Shown piece after piece: positions 51,535 through 63,099 of a stretch of 64,000 nt of DNA; positions within the stretch are counted from its first letter, which is position 1, and each line of letters opens with the position of its first letter. The position numbers and the translations under genes were made by a program. Origin of the DNA: Pomphorhynchus laevis (Eukaryota > Acanthocephala > Palaeacanthocephala > Echinorhynchida > Pomphorhynchidae); the NCBI GenBank assembly GCA_012934845.2, contig WNNJ02002543.1, positions 186,001 to 250,000 on the forward strand. Direction: 5' to 3'. The notes below the pieces were generated by a model that was given only the letters and a program-made list of their open reading frames with translations, was not told where the DNA came from and did not search any database.

Positions 51535-54500
51535 TCAAATTGCGATCGAAGTATGGAACATGGTGGATTTATTCTGGCAAGCAGCTGAATCACTTTTGCC
51601 AGTTGTATCAGTAGTAGCTTTCTTAGTGAATGCACGGATAGAAACTAACCGCGGTATGTAACTATTTCCCGTTGTCGTCCTGCTGTATAATTTGTCATGA
51701 TTCATTATCATTGACGATTCTTTAGCCAATGGTGGTCTATTGGATGCTGCTTTCATCGTAAGGCCTGCGATACTTGCCAGGTGCATTGTATCAAAGTCGT
51801 GGTATTGCTTGCTCAATGATGCATTATCTCGATTGAATATGTAATCTTCTTCATTGAAGCAACACGATTTAACTTTCCCAGCAACATTAATATTTGCAGC
51901 ATTTGGACGTATTGGGTAATAATAATGATGATGGTGATTACGGTTAGTTGGTTCATTATGCATTGTGGAACGCAAAAGATGGCGATACACCACAGGTGGA
52001 ATCACAGTAGTCATTATTATTGGTTGTTGCTGATGTGATTTTGCTGCATTTGAAAGACATACCTTATTAGGTGTCGAAAAACGTCTCTTTATCTTATTCG
52101 TTTCTTCTTTAGGCAACGGGAAAGGTTTGTCGGTTAGAGGCATTTGTCGCCTGTTATAATAGTGATAGTTCTGCTGGTATTCGTTCTCGAAAAAGATTTG
52201 ATTTCTCCGTAGTGAATTTAGCAAACAAGAAGAAGTTCTATCCACTATAGTCGTACAGTGTTTATTAATATTTACTTTATACGGACTTTGCTGCCTGTAT
52301 ATGGAACAACCGCAAGCAGTACAATTTCCGGATCTTACTTCTACGGCATTTATAATACTATTTTTGCTGTAATTGATCTTATCAGTGTTGCAAACACTGT
52401 CTAATAATATAGAACTGTTTTCGTAGATCGCTAATTTTTTGCTCTGTATATCGGATGTCGAAGAATCATCAACACTTCTTGTTTGTACAGCGAGTGAATT
52501 ATGCTCATCAACTCGCGCTGCGTTATCTTGTTCTCCCATTTTTGAATTTTTTTTATATCTGAGTATCCTATTGTTGTTGCTGGTGATGCTGTTCTTTTGG
52601 AAAATGCCGCGAAGTTTTTGGCCATGATGAGACAGTGGTGATGGGCGCTGATGATGGTATTGATGTTCTTGCTGGTCGTTCATTTCGGAAAATAGCATGT
52701 TTTGAACGACATATGCGCTTTGTTTAGTTAGTTGGGAATTATCAATGATGGCTCTTTCTTTGCTGCTTTCGTCAATGCTACGTTTGGACAATGGCTTTAT
52801 TGTTTCTAATGTATCTACTATTAATGTCGATGTTGACTTGTTGTTATTAATGGACGAGTTCGTTTCAGTTGAACACTTTCTTGTTGCATCTACCACGCTA
52901 TTATTTTCACCACCATCACAGCGGCTGATGTTGTTTCCACTGCCACGACTACTATTGATGTTATGGGATCTGTTGTACACGTTCTTTATCCATGACATAA
53001 TTCCTTTTCTATTTATTAGTGGCGACAATTTATTGGTGCTATTAGTGGCGATAATTTTGTCGTTGTATTCAGTTGTATTTTCACGATTGCCAATATGCCC
53101 ACCATTGTCGCAGTCTCGTCTATTGTAGTTTGTGTATGAATCGTCAACATGATTATCACCTTCATGGTCGTCTCCATGATAACTTTTGTCATCGGGGCAG
53201 CAGTCATTATTGTTATCATGTGATCGCTGCGAGGTTAGTTGTTCGTAAGACCATGATCCGCGAGATGCAAGTTTAAATGTGCTGATTTTGCCAATATTTT
53301 TCAATCCGTTATCAAAGTTTCGTTTCTCTGTTTCTAGTGATCCTGTTATTGATGATAATGATGATGATCGCGGTTGTAATAGTGGGCCAGTGTTATCGCC
53401 GACACTTTTAAACCTTTCAGCCCTTGGCGATCGATGATGATGAGAGAATATAGATGACCACCATTGCTGGCTTAACAGTGCAGCTAGTGTAGCGCGTCGG
53501 GGCGATTGACTTGAGGACGAGGATTCACTGTTATATGACGTTACTGCCGCAGTTGACTCGGTGATTTTGTTGTCATTATCGACGCTGTTGTTAGCGCAAA
53601 AATCATACTCTCTGTTCAACAACTTCAAATCAGTTAGCTGCCTACTTTTCGGCGAGCTACTGTCGGTAATTGGACGAACCCTTTCTTGATAATGGCAACG
53701 CGACGCCAGTGATGATATATTTTTATCCACTACCTTTTCGACTGGTGAGTAGTTCACTTTCAGCCGGTATCGCTCTTTTTTGATACAGTCTATTACCTCG
53801 CTGCCGAATATGCATGTACAGTTCCGTAATAAAAAACTGGTGAAACTAGACGCTGATTGACTAAATATACAAGCATTAGACAGGTTTTTCAAATTACAAT
53901 TTTGAAATAACACGCTGCTGGTACATATCGCCAAACCATCGCAATCCATGTTTGTTTCAATTTTGTTTGACTGAATTTTATAGAGCAAGCACATTAGGAA
54001 TTTAATTAAAAGCTGTTTTGGTTTGCTCAAGTCGTTAATCGCTTTTCGGGCAACTGCATGCATTTGGGCTGAAGATGAAATTCGTTTTGACCATATGTCT
54101 GATATGATTTCGGCACTACATGATGTTAGCTCTGTATTATTAAGTGAATTTCGGTGCATGTGCAGTAGAATTTTTCTTGCGCGATTGTTAAATCGGTTTG
54201 ATCTGTTATTCCGGCTCTTGCGGTCTATGTCATTGCAGTGACTTAGTTGATGGCCACACGCTTCAATCCACTGTGTACACACTGATATCGGAAAAAACGG
54301 GCAGTCATCGCTCTGAAGTATTCGCTTCAAAATCGCTGCAGCTAAATGCGGCTCACCAAGAAAATCGATAATATCACCATCATTGTGTAGACAATTCGAT
54401 GCCAATTCTTGTTGTTTGGTATTTTGACTCACAATTTTATTGTATTTTGAATTCGTTGTTTTGATGTCGTTCCAATGAATATTTAAACGGTCGATCAGTT

Positions 54501-55593
54501 CATCTACGTGTTTATAATTAGGGCATTTTCTAAATATGCCAGTAGTGTGTGAACCATGTTCGTAAAGAGTCAATAACAGTGTACTCAAGGGATAGTAGAT
54601 ATGTTCGTCCGTGCAAAAATTGTCCACCGATTTTAGTCTAAACTTGCTCTTAGTTTTTGTAGAGTAGCGATGTTGTTCTACAGCGACATTTAGCAACAAA
54701 TTCATGGCACCACCATATGTTTCGTTACCGATATCTGACAGCATTTTCCTTTCGCTATATCTTCGCTTTGCCATTTTCGTATAATTCATAAACCTGAGGT
54801 TGTTGCTACTTTGAGGAGTTGCTTTTGTTTTAGTAGGTCTTGAATTACTACTTATCATTGCCGTAGATACACATTCTAAATCGTCACCACATTGCTGGTT
54901 CGGAGGTTCTTTTAGATGATCGATGCCTTCGTGATCTTCATTTTCATTAGTGCACGTTTGAACCAATGACTTTTTCGACCAATAATTTAGTTTTGTGTAT
55001 CTATTGTTCTTACTAGTGCGCAGTGTCATATCACTTATTACATTTGTCATATCGGTATTGATATTACTGCTGCTGATACGACAACATTTATTGGAAGGGG
55101 CTTTTAGCGTACTCTCATCATCATCTTCTTCCATTGTTGCATCAATCAAGCCGATTAAACTGCCACTCCTCATGCCATCATTACTCTTTTCATTCAAATG
55201 TGTTATTGATATGTTACCCAGTTGAAGCGATCGTTGTTGATGCTGTGGTGGAGTAACATCTATTGATCGCATTCGATCTTGAAAATTTAATCGACTGTTC
55301 TGGTTATATTCAGCTTCCCGTCCACAGGCATGGCCTCGGTTACCACAAGAATCATTTTTCGGATCCACTACATTTATTCGACTGTCATTATCACCACTGT
55401 CATCACTATTGGAACAATGGCAGCAAAAGGTAGAAGTCGACGAACAAGTGGAAGGCAAACTTTCTTTATCCTGATGGTTTGCACTGCAAATTATAGTAGA
55501 GTTGAAAGACTCATCAAAATCAACTTCATTTGTATCGTAGGATATTTTACTCAGCACATTGCGCGATGATGCCGCTTCCGTAGCCATTGACAT
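51535..55593 (-). CDS. RhoGAP-domain protein, ARHGAP20/TAGAP-like, single long exon
   Basis: 1352 codons from ATG at 55593 (MSMATEAASS); the frame runs four codons further up only to a TTG. Family members stimulate GTP hydrolysis by Rho GTPases at the cytosolic face of membranes. The domain spans about residues 300-590. It starts with GGAMNLLLNVAV and LKSVDNFCTDEH, and reads LLLTLYEHGSHTTGIFRKC, where Arg355 in GIFR fits the arginine finger. GEPHLAAAILKRILQSDDCPF corresponds to the conserved LLK-x-x-LRELP helix region. LSKPKQLLIKFLMCLL and GLAICTSSVLFQN close the domain. An Asn/Arg/Ser-rich insertion of about 80 residues sits in the domain. The N-terminal 300 and C-terminal 750 residues are low-complexity, rich in Ser, Asn, Asp and His, and probably disordered. 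No intron is needed. Flanking exons cannot be excluded. Confidence 0.85.
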   Translation of the reverse strand: MSMATEAASSRNVLSKISYDTNEVDFDESFNSTIICSANHQDKESLPSTCSSTSTFCCHCSNSDDSGDNDSRINVVDPKNDSCGNRGHACGREAEYNQNSRLNFQDRMRSIDVTPPQHQQRSLQLGNISITHLNEKSNDGMRSGSLIGLIDATMEEDDDESTLKAPSNKCCRISSSNINTDMTNVISDMTLRTSKNNRYTKLNYWSKKSLVQTCTNENEDHEGIDHLKEPPNQQCGDDLECVSTAMISSNSRPTKTKATPQSSNNLRFMNYTKMAKRRYSERKMLSDIGNETYGGAMNLLLNVAVEQHRYSTKTKSKFRLKSVDNFCTDEHIYYPLSTLLLTLYEHGSHTTGIFRKCPNYKHVDELIDRLNIHWNDIKTTNSKYNKIVSQNTKQQELASNCLHNDGDIIDFLGEPHLAAAILKRILQSDDCPFFPISVCTQWIEACGHQLSHCNDIDRKSRNNRSNRFNNRARKILLHMHRNSLNNTELTSCSAEIISDIWSKRISSSAQMHAVARKAINDLSKPKQLLIKFLMCLLYKIQSNKIETNMDCDGLAICTSSVLFQNCNLKNLSNACIFSQSASSFTSFLLRNCTCIFGSEVIDCIKKERYRLKVNYSPVEKVVDKNISSLASRCHYQERVRPITDSSSPKSRQLTDLKLLNREYDFCANNSVDNDNKITESTAAVTSYNSESSSSSQSPRRATLAALLSQQWWSSIFSHHHRSPRAERFKSVGDNTGPLLQPRSSSLSSITGSLETEKRNFDNGLKNIGKISTFKLASRGSWSYEQLTSQRSHDNNNDCCPDDKSYHGDDHEGDNHVDDSYTNYNRRDCDNGGHIGNRENTTEYNDKIIATNSTNKLSPLINRKGIMSWIKNVYNRSHNINSSRGSGNNISRCDGGENNSVVDATRKCSTETNSSINNNKSTSTLIVDTLETIKPLSKRSIDESSKERAIIDNSQLTKQSAYVVQNMLFSEMNDQQEHQYHHQRPSPLSHHGQKLRGIFQKNSITSNNNRILRYKKNSKMGEQDNAARVDEHNSLAVQTRSVDDSSTSDIQSKKLAIYENSSILLDSVCNTDKINYSKNSIINAVEVRSGNCTACGCSIYRQQSPYKVNINKHCTTIVDRTSSCLLNSLRRNQIFFENEYQQNYHYYNRRQMPLTDKPFPLPKEETNKIKRRFSTPNKVCLSNAAKSHQQQPIIMTTVIPPVVYRHLLRSTMHNEPTNRNHHHHYYYPIRPNAANINVAGKVKSCCFNEEDYIFNRDNASLSKQYHDFDTMHLASIAGLTMKAASNRPPLAKESSMIMNHDKLYSRTTTGNSYIPRLVSIRAFTKKATTDTTGKSDSAACQNKSTMFHTSIAI

Positions 55594-55619
55594 GACCTTG
55601 CTCAATTTTGTCTTCAGAT

Positions 55620-56345
55620 GTATATTATAACTGAATTATGTTTATTTCTTTTTTTTATCTACGAACAAAGATAATAGCAAATTCAATAGAACTCATTATT
55701 TTCAGCAGCAAATTTCGGTCGCTAAGTAACAAAAATACACCGAGACATTCAAATGAAAACAAGATCATGTTTGCAGCATACAAATTAATCAATTACTACA
55801 CTTTATGTACAATTTAAATATAATATTTATATTTATTTATAAATATAAATAAATATAAATATATAATATTTATATTTATTAATGTTATTCACTTTTATTA
55901 AGGATTTTTAAATGAAACATTAATTCGTTGACGGAGCAGTACGTTTTATCGCACTTTATCCAACGGTTACGAAATATTCGATACAGATGTTGTTGATAAA
56001 ACATAAAATTACGAAAGCGATAATCTCAATCACAGATTTAATTATCGTTTTTGTTAATAAAAGTATTTAGTGCGTTGAAATGGTTTTTACATAATGTTTT
56101 GTTTCCTATTAATTTATTTATAGAAACAAAGAAGATATAAAGATTGGATTAAGATGTCTATACATTGTAAGACAGCTAAAATTGACTAAATTTTACATTT
56201 CATTTAGAAATGCATAATTTATTTCAAATGTTTTACTTTTGCGCTTATTTAAGCACTGCTTTTGTGTTTCCTATATATGAAGAAGATCTAGTCTAAAACG
56301 TTTTGAATAAACGTGTGACTTATTCTTAAGTCAAAATTCTTAAGA
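55620..56345. other. Upstream region of the RhoGAP gene
   Basis: Presumed 5' UTR and promoter of the minus-strand gene. Holds an AT-only palindromic tract at about 55815-55882. No other feature seen. Confidence 0.5.
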
Positions 56346-56349
56346 CGCA

Positions 56350-57470
56350 TTTCGAAAGAAATCCTTGACCGTTGTCTACTCAGCACATCCGTGCACTACT
56401 ATTATACATACCGTATCCATTAAGGATCCAACGAGTGCAGCGACAACTCAGCAACAACATCTGCCTAGTGTTTAAGGATGGTTCGCACAGCAATTCGATC
56501 TGGTAAAGAGCGTAAGCCCCAGTGAATTGAGCAAAGTGTCGGAAATGCCTTTATTCACAATGTCACACAGGCAACCGAAACGACCAGTGAGTACTTCATT
56601 CTACTGATGAGTGTTGCCGAGTACTCATTGATCGTCTAGAAGTGACATGGTGACTGAAAGTCGTGAATCGAAGTCCAGTCTATCAAACAACACCATTTTG
56701 TATAAATGCCGTATTTCGAAAGAAATCCTGGACCGTTGTCTACTCAGCACATCCATGCACTACTACTATTCATGCCGTATTCATTAAGAATCCAACGAGT
56801 GCAGCGAAAATTCAGCAACAACCTCTGCCTAGTGTTTAAGGATGGTCCGCACAGCAATTCGATCTGGCAAAGAGCGTGAGCCTCAGACAATTAAGCAAAG
56901 TGTCGTAAACGCCTTTATTCACAATGTCACACAGGCAACCGAACAACCAGTGAGTACTTCATTCTACTAATGAGTGTTGCCGAGTACTCATTGATCGTCT
57001 AGAAGTGACATGGTGACTGAAAGTCATGAATCGAAGTCTAGTCTAACAAGCAACACCATTTTGTATAAATGCCGTATTTCGAAAGAAATCCTGGACCGTT
57101 GTCTACTCAGCACATCCGTGCACTACTATTATACATGCCGTATCCATTAAGAATCCAACGAGTCCATCGACAATTCAGCAACAACCTATGCTTAGTGTTT
57201 TAGGATGGTCCGCACAGCAATTCGATCTGGTAAAGAGCGTAAGCCTTAGTGAATTAGACAAAGTGTCGGAAATTCTTTCATTCATAATGTCACACAGGCA
57301 ACCGAAGCGATCAGTGAGTACTTCATTTTACTGATGAGTGCTGCCGGGTACTCATCATTTCGATGCTGATGTGGTGGTCTAGAAATGACATGGTGACTGA
57401 AAGTCGTGAATCAAAGTCCAGCCAATCTACCAAGCTGCCCCATTTTATGGTCTGCCAAGCAACACCATTT
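56350..57470 (+). repeat. Tandem array, about three units of a 360-380-bp ribozyme repeat
   Basis: The predicted cut site (gtc before tagaa) falls after 56636, 56999 and 57379, giving periods of 363 and 380. Shared blocks are ccgttgtctactcagcacat, aagaatccaacgagt, cacagcaattcgatctgg, cacaggcaaccgaa and gaatcgaagtc. Unit 1 keeps a complete hammerhead core (56570-56645). In unit 2 both GAAAC and CUGAUGA are altered, and in unit 3 GAAA is GAAG. Confidence 0.85.
56570..56645 (+). ncRNA. Reversed-order hammerhead motif, array unit 1
   Basis: GGCAACC-GAAAC (56570-56581), UUCUA-CUGAUGA (56599-56610), GUGUUGCC, GUC (56634-56636), UAGAA. Stem III pairs the 15 bases from the last A of GAAA with the 15 bases ending at the U of GUC, with one C-A mismatch and one G-U pair. 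Stem I 5 bp, stem II G-C plus GUUGCC/GGCAAC. Confidence 0.6.
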
Positions 57471-57559
57471 ATTGTATATGTTACTGTATCCACAAAAGGA
57501 CCGCAGACGGAAGAAATTAACGTGTGTTATATATACCAACCATAACGCCTATCTAACAA

Positions 57560-58690
57560 AAATTAAACCATCAAGTAAATATAAATATATGGATAAAATT
57601 GAATTAATAGAATCCTTAAATATTTGATAAATCAAAATTTTTTAAAAGTATGGATATCTATATTTTGACAAATAAAATGTGTTGCAATAGCAGGTAATAA
57701 TAGCCCAATTATAGCTAACTTAATTTTATGATTGATATAATATGAATTTGTTAAAAATTGTGAAAGACGAAGTCTAAAATATATAAAAGATATTAAAATA
57801 TGTGATATATTCATATGTGTATTTAACACTAACAATTTTTATTCAATAAGTTCACAAATTTATCTAGATAGTTTAATTCTTAATAAGATTAATATTGTTG
57901 ATGAGCAAGTTTTCATCTATATATGAAAAATGAATTAACATCTATTAAAACGATAGAGGAACTTTACTTTTAAATAATTTAATAATTAATAGACACATAT
58001 TTTATGGTACTATAAAATTTAGTACTTTAAAAATAAAATTAAACTAAAAATTGCAAAATATCTAAATCTACAAAGTTTAAAGATAAGTAAAATTTTTTAT
58101 AGACAAATATTAAATAATATGTACTGTGAGAATAACAATATATACTGTTATGTTTCGATACATTGATAATATATGTTTATTTAATTCTAATAATTTTTAT
58201 TCAATTAGTGAGCACATTTATCCAGAAAGCCTTATTCTTAACAAAACTAATATTAATGATAAAGAAGGTGTATATCTAGATATGAACATTAAATTAACAT
58301 TAACTAAAACTACTATTAATTTATATCGTAAAGATGACATATTTAAATTTACAAGAAACATATTTTTGCATGAGCATTCATGCATACCATATAATATAAA
58401 ATATAATACATTAAATAATGAAATTTTAAGAATTGCAACAATATGTAATGATATTGGCTTTCTTCAAAATCATTTAAATAATTTAATAGATACATATTTT
58501 AAACTAGGTTACTATAAAAATAACATCAAGCAGAAAATAGTAAAATATATAAATCAACACAATAATATAAAGAATAAATTTAAACTCTTAAGTGGCAAAT
58601 TTTTATGGATGAATAATAAATAATATACTTTGCATTAGAATAAGATACTAGATAATCAAATTTCATTAGACGAAATGCATCATTATAATG
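57560..58690 (+). mobile_element. Reverse-transcriptase relic (Penelope-like or unclassified), with a partial second copy
   Basis: The open piece 58126-58623 reads MFRYIDNICLFNSNNFYSIS, then EHIYPESLILNKTNINDKEG, VYLDMNIKLTLTKTTINLYR and KDDIFKFTRNIFLHEHSC. The motif order (RYIDD-type site, IYP...L, YLD, Y-K-DDF) is that of a group of animal RTs I believe to be Penelope-like. The second Asp of the active site is Asn here. A diverged duplicate of the attcaat(t/a)agt...cacatttat block lies at 57840-57905. The flank to 58690 carries the element's 3' region. Strongly AT-biased. Confidence 0.5.
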
Positions 58691-58699
58691 TTTGCAATG

Positions 58700-59456
58700 C
58701 TGCTATTTAGGGTTGAGACATAGGAGTCTGATACCTGATAACAGCAAATCCTCCTCATGACATTTAATCTTTATTCTGGTACCTTGTGTATTATTTATTA
58801 ATCAACCCATAAAAATTGATTTTTTAGAAAATCTAAATTATATAAATTCTTAAGATTAAAATGCTTAATATTATTTTAAATTTAAATTTAGTAGAAAATT
58901 CTTAGTTTCTTAAAATTAGTTCATACTAAATCTTCGCGTTTGAATGAAATTAAATAAAATCTAAAGATCAAAATATTACTTCATTCAAAAAATTTAAAAT
59001 CGACATTTCGGTAGCTTTTATTATCATCAATCTGGAAGAAAAAATTGAATTTAATGAGTCGAGATGGCACAGTTTATTGCCTTCCATATATTCTTTAAAT
59101 GTGATAAATTATAATTTCTTGATTTCTATCATTAAAATTGAAAGTTGACAATTCTTGGTATTTTGAATAAAATACTCAATACTTTCCAGATTTTATGTTT
59201 TTCTCATCTACAATGAATTGTGCATCCACTGTTTGTCGTAATGGTGATTCATGTTTACAAAACAAGCTTAACGTGTTCGTTTCATTTCACTAATCAAATT
59301 TGATCCTTAATAAATAAATCCTTAATACAACTTAATCCTTAATAAACTGCATCATCAACAATTAAAGTTTGCGTTGTCGCCTTTGGCATTCAAAAAACTA
59401 CTCGATAAGAATGAACGATACCAATTGTTTTAATCTTAAAAATTTCTTGAATACTC
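58700..59456. other. AT-rich intergenic sequence
   Basis: No feature recognised. Confidence 0.6.
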
Positions 59457-59864
59457 ATTGTAAGTCTTAAGTAGGGGGTGTCGGTTCCTCCTCGTGGTGC
59501 TCCTGGAAATTTCCCGCAGCATACCAGCTGCGAAGTGAGCTTAATGCGGACAACTCCCTATGACAGGCCCATACGACAGGCCGATCAAGAGGATACTAAG
59601 AAAAATCGTTATCAATGGTAAAGTCCTTCAATGTTTCGCAATGGAGCTAGGCCGTACATTGAAATTGACGCGGCAGAACTTCTTAAGACTTCTCAGACTC
59701 TCCGGCTTCTCGAAGGACTTCTCAATCGACGCTCAAGATTTCCGAACTTAACCCGGACCAGGATCCGAATAGTGTGAAATAGAGGACCAAATTATACATA
59801 TCCGACTCCGCCTCAAAGATGGATAAGGGCTAAAAAAAGAAGAAGATTGTAAGTCTTAAGTAGG
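59457..59864 (+). mobile_element. RTE-derived non-autonomous element (SINE-like), with 19-bp target duplications
   Basis: A 370-bp insertion (59476-59845) between two perfect copies of attgtaagtcttaagtagg (59457-59475 and 59846-59864). The 5' end (ggttcctcctcgtggtgc) matches the 5' end of the RTE LINE at 22811, and the 3' end (gataagggct, A-run, agaagaag) matches the RTE tail at 19628. The middle, including a 63-codon ORF, is unrelated or rearranged. It looks like an internally deleted RTE copy mobilised by the RTE machinery. Confidence 0.8.
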
Positions 59865-60730
59865 CAATACAAAATCCAAAGTATTGAGGCAATGAAGCCT
59901 AATAAACTTCACCGGTATTTATATTTAAGGAATTGAAATGAATATTTAAGCATGTGTGCTAATATTTTTAACTCACGAGTAGTCATTGTTTTCTTCTGTG
60001 CATTTTTCCAATGATATCAAGTTGTTACAAGTTGTTTTCCGAATGCAACTTGTAAAACTTTTACACAATTATAAACATCACAGCATACCGATTTTGCATA
60101 GAATCACAATTTTTATATTGTGCTTTCTAAAAGGTGGCCGAATTTTGTGGACGTTTGATTACCGTTGTTGATGTATCGTTCGATTTTGTTTTGTCAGTGA
60201 AATATGTCAATTGAACGTTAAATATATGCATAAGAAAAAATTTTATAAACAATATGTTATATTTTTATAAATGTAATGTATATTTATATTCATAATAATT
60301 ATTAAATATCGGTATTGAATAAAAATATATTTATTTTACATTTCGGTCAGAGCCTTGGAAAAATTATCTCTCTAGCTTTCTGAGGAAGGCTTCTGCAAAA
60401 GTTTATGAATCAAAACTATAATCAAATTAATGGACAATCCCAAGTGCATAAAAATGTTTTTCTAAATATAATTGCACACCCAACCAACAAACCAATGCAT
60501 ATTATAGTTTCAACTTTTGGCCTTTATCAATCTAAAGACAAAAATGGAAGCATTACAAATCTAAGGAAATTACAAATATCCAGCTTTGTTCTCGTTCACG
60601 CCGTTTTTTGGTGTTGCTTTAATTATCACCAATAAAGGTGTGTCTATAAAGTGTCCCTGATTTCTCGTTATTAATTATATATGCAATGTCTTATCAGTAC
60701 GTCTGGTTAGATGCCTCGCCTCTTGATTTC
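59865..60730. other. AT-rich intergenic sequence
   Basis: No gene recognised. The 76-codon plus ORF at 60405 has no motif I can name. Confidence 0.55.
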
Positions 60731-60734
60731 TCCG

Positions 60735-62345
60735 AATATAAGACCGACTCATATTCATTTTTTAAAACACGGTATTCAAGGCTTATATTTGGGGTTTTAA
60801 CATTTTCATATTATAATTATAATCTGTTTTTCTATGCTGCAGAATGATATAAATTCATTTGGAAAAGACTGTTGAAGCAAGCATATGGATGATTTTTTAA
60901 AAAGTTTAACGCAACAAAATAATTTGAATATAAAAGTAGAATTGAGGAGCATACGAGACATTAAATGAGATTATATTTTTTATTACTAGCTCTTTCATTT
61001 ATTCTAAGACAGTCATCATTTTTCTGGACTGTCTCAAGATAATAACTTTATTCTTTTGGCGGAATTGACTTTCTTGCAATTTGAAACTATTTTAAATAAT
61101 TGTATAATATATCTTGTGCTAAGCAATCAATATTTCGTCAAATGTATACTTTTTATACAGGTACCTTTCCGAAGTGTATAGGAAGCACATTTGCCATTCC
61201 CATAACTTTTTTACACGTTTGTCAACTTATTTTAAACTTGGTTTTACGAAGTTTATGAGTTGATTTCTTAACATCCCATTTCTCATATATTCATTTAATT
61301 CAGCTCAAATATAATCCTTGAGTGGTTTATGTATGGAAGTGCCCAGTGTTTGACGAAATGGAGTCATTCCCACAGGTATAATATTACTCAGTCGATATTT
61401 CTTTTTGAGAGAAATACTTTTATATCCTCCGCTCTAATTCTATGTACATGAAGAATCCAAAATTTATAAACCTCGCTGATTACCTCTAAATATAGGTGAA
61501 ATCATTAAATCAATTCACTTTTTAAGAATGCCATATGTGCACTTTCCACACATTATATCCTGATTTTGCCCTTTGCAGTGATCAGAGACGGTACTTTCCC
61601 CATCTAATCAAATTGTTTAAATACAGGTAACACACATAGATTTATACCCGAGGAAGAAACAGATTGAAGATGTACTGATGTAATCAATGGTTGTTTAAGA
61701 TAAATTGCCCATAAAAACTGCGAGTTCGTCCATTGCGATCATGTTATTCGGTTCAGTTCGTTCCGTTGAATAAAGTTGTCTACCCAGTGTTGTGATGCTT
61801 TTGAATTCGCAACCTGTTATATCTAGCGGCAATGTTATTGCAATACTAAATATTTAAATATCGGCTCTATTTACAACACACGACATTGATCGCCTTTCGA
61901 TGATCAATTCCCAGATGATTTCTTCCAGCTCATCAAATACTAGCTTTTGTCCTGATCTATTTATCCTTTTGACATTCCCTAATATATTTCTCAGCCTAAA
62001 TTATCAAGTTCATTTCGTCATTTCTTAACCATTCGAGACCTTTCATGTTTTTCTTGCAAATACGGTAAGGTTTTTATTCTGTGAGTCCTAAACAATTTCT
62101 CGTATTCTACTGAATAGCTTTTATTCGAACGCGTTAATTTATGGGTGAAAATATTATCTCATTTACAACAAAGCCGTTTTATTAGCTTTTATTACCACTA
62201 AGTCATTTACAACCAGGACATTTTATTTTGCATTGTCTTATTTATTTTCTGGATAGGCCTCATATTGAAATTTATGATGAAGCGCTGCAGAAAACATAAT
62301 AGGGCTTATACCGGGATACGTCTAATATTCTAAAAAAACATGGTA
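60735..62345 (-). mobile_element. pogo/Tigger-type DNA transposon relic
   Basis: The minus strand near 61960 reads SGQKLVFDELEEIIWELIIE and RRSMSCVVNRADI, the CENP-B-type helix-turn-helix. Near 61740 it reads NNMIAMDELAVFMGNLS (first catalytic Asp region; NMDET in active relatives). Near 61370 it reads IPVGMTPFRQTLGTSIHKPL and AELNEYMRNGM, the usual end of the DDE domain. Many stops and frame changes. Similar A/T and ACRYGGTAT-containing tracts lie near 60745-60815 and 62300-62345 and may be the terminal repeats. Confidence 0.65.
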
Positions 62346-62935
62346 TAATTTCTAAGTAAGGATTTTCTTAAATAACTAAACATAAGGATAATCGACAGAA
62401 ACAGAGAAAACAAAAAGCAAAAAACTAGTCGAAAACAAATCGATAATGACATTGTTAGTCTTCCTACATGACTCACGGCCTCAGGTCCAAGGGGATCTGA
62501 GCCCTCTAACACGCCGACTTCCAACTTAACCACTCAGGGTCTTTCATCCCCGAATAGTCCAGTCGGCACGGACTATGCTGGGTAAACGAGAGGCGAGGAG
62601 CTTAAGAAACCTTAGCATTTGCTCTGGGGGACGTCCTCTCGAAAAGAAGACTAATCCCGAGATAGCCAAGATGCCCCAAAGGCGCACCAGGGTTTTCCCT
62701 TTCAATGACAGATGCTGATCCCGTTTCAGGACCCACCTAGCTTTCTTCAGGATTCGTTTAAGCCTATCCAGGTCAGCTTTCGCCGACCAGTTCACCGTAA
62801 CGGTGAACCCCAGGTATTTTAATTGACTTAAAGGTGGGAGTGGTTCAGAAGCAAATATGGAGGAGAACGCAGAGAGTGCAAGTCTCTTAAGTTTTTGCTT
62901 TGTTGCAGGGGAGGCATCGGTATAATTTCTGTTAT
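62345..62935 (-). mobile_element. 3' fragment of the LINE family seen at 30920-33130
   Basis: 62544-62795 on the minus strand reads NWSAKADLDRLKRILKKARW, then LKGKTLVRLWGILAISGLVF and RGRPPEQMLRFLKLLASRLP. The same tail, in broken frames, is at 32690-33060 on the plus strand. It is severely 5' truncated. Confidence 0.7.
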
Positions 62936-63099
62936 TTAATCGTATGTTTCACAAGTAAATGTTACAGCATATTTTTAGTAAATTTTGCACAGTATACCCA
63001 CGTGCAATGAAATTGTTTTCATTTTTACTCAGTAAGATGTAATTTTCGTTTTTATACTACAGATATTTGCGATTCTTCTGGATTCATATGAAATTATGA

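Noticed and set aside
55603-55605. TTG at 55605 as start of the RhoGAP protein
   Set aside because: Not an ATG; the ATG at 55593 follows four codons later and is the natural start.
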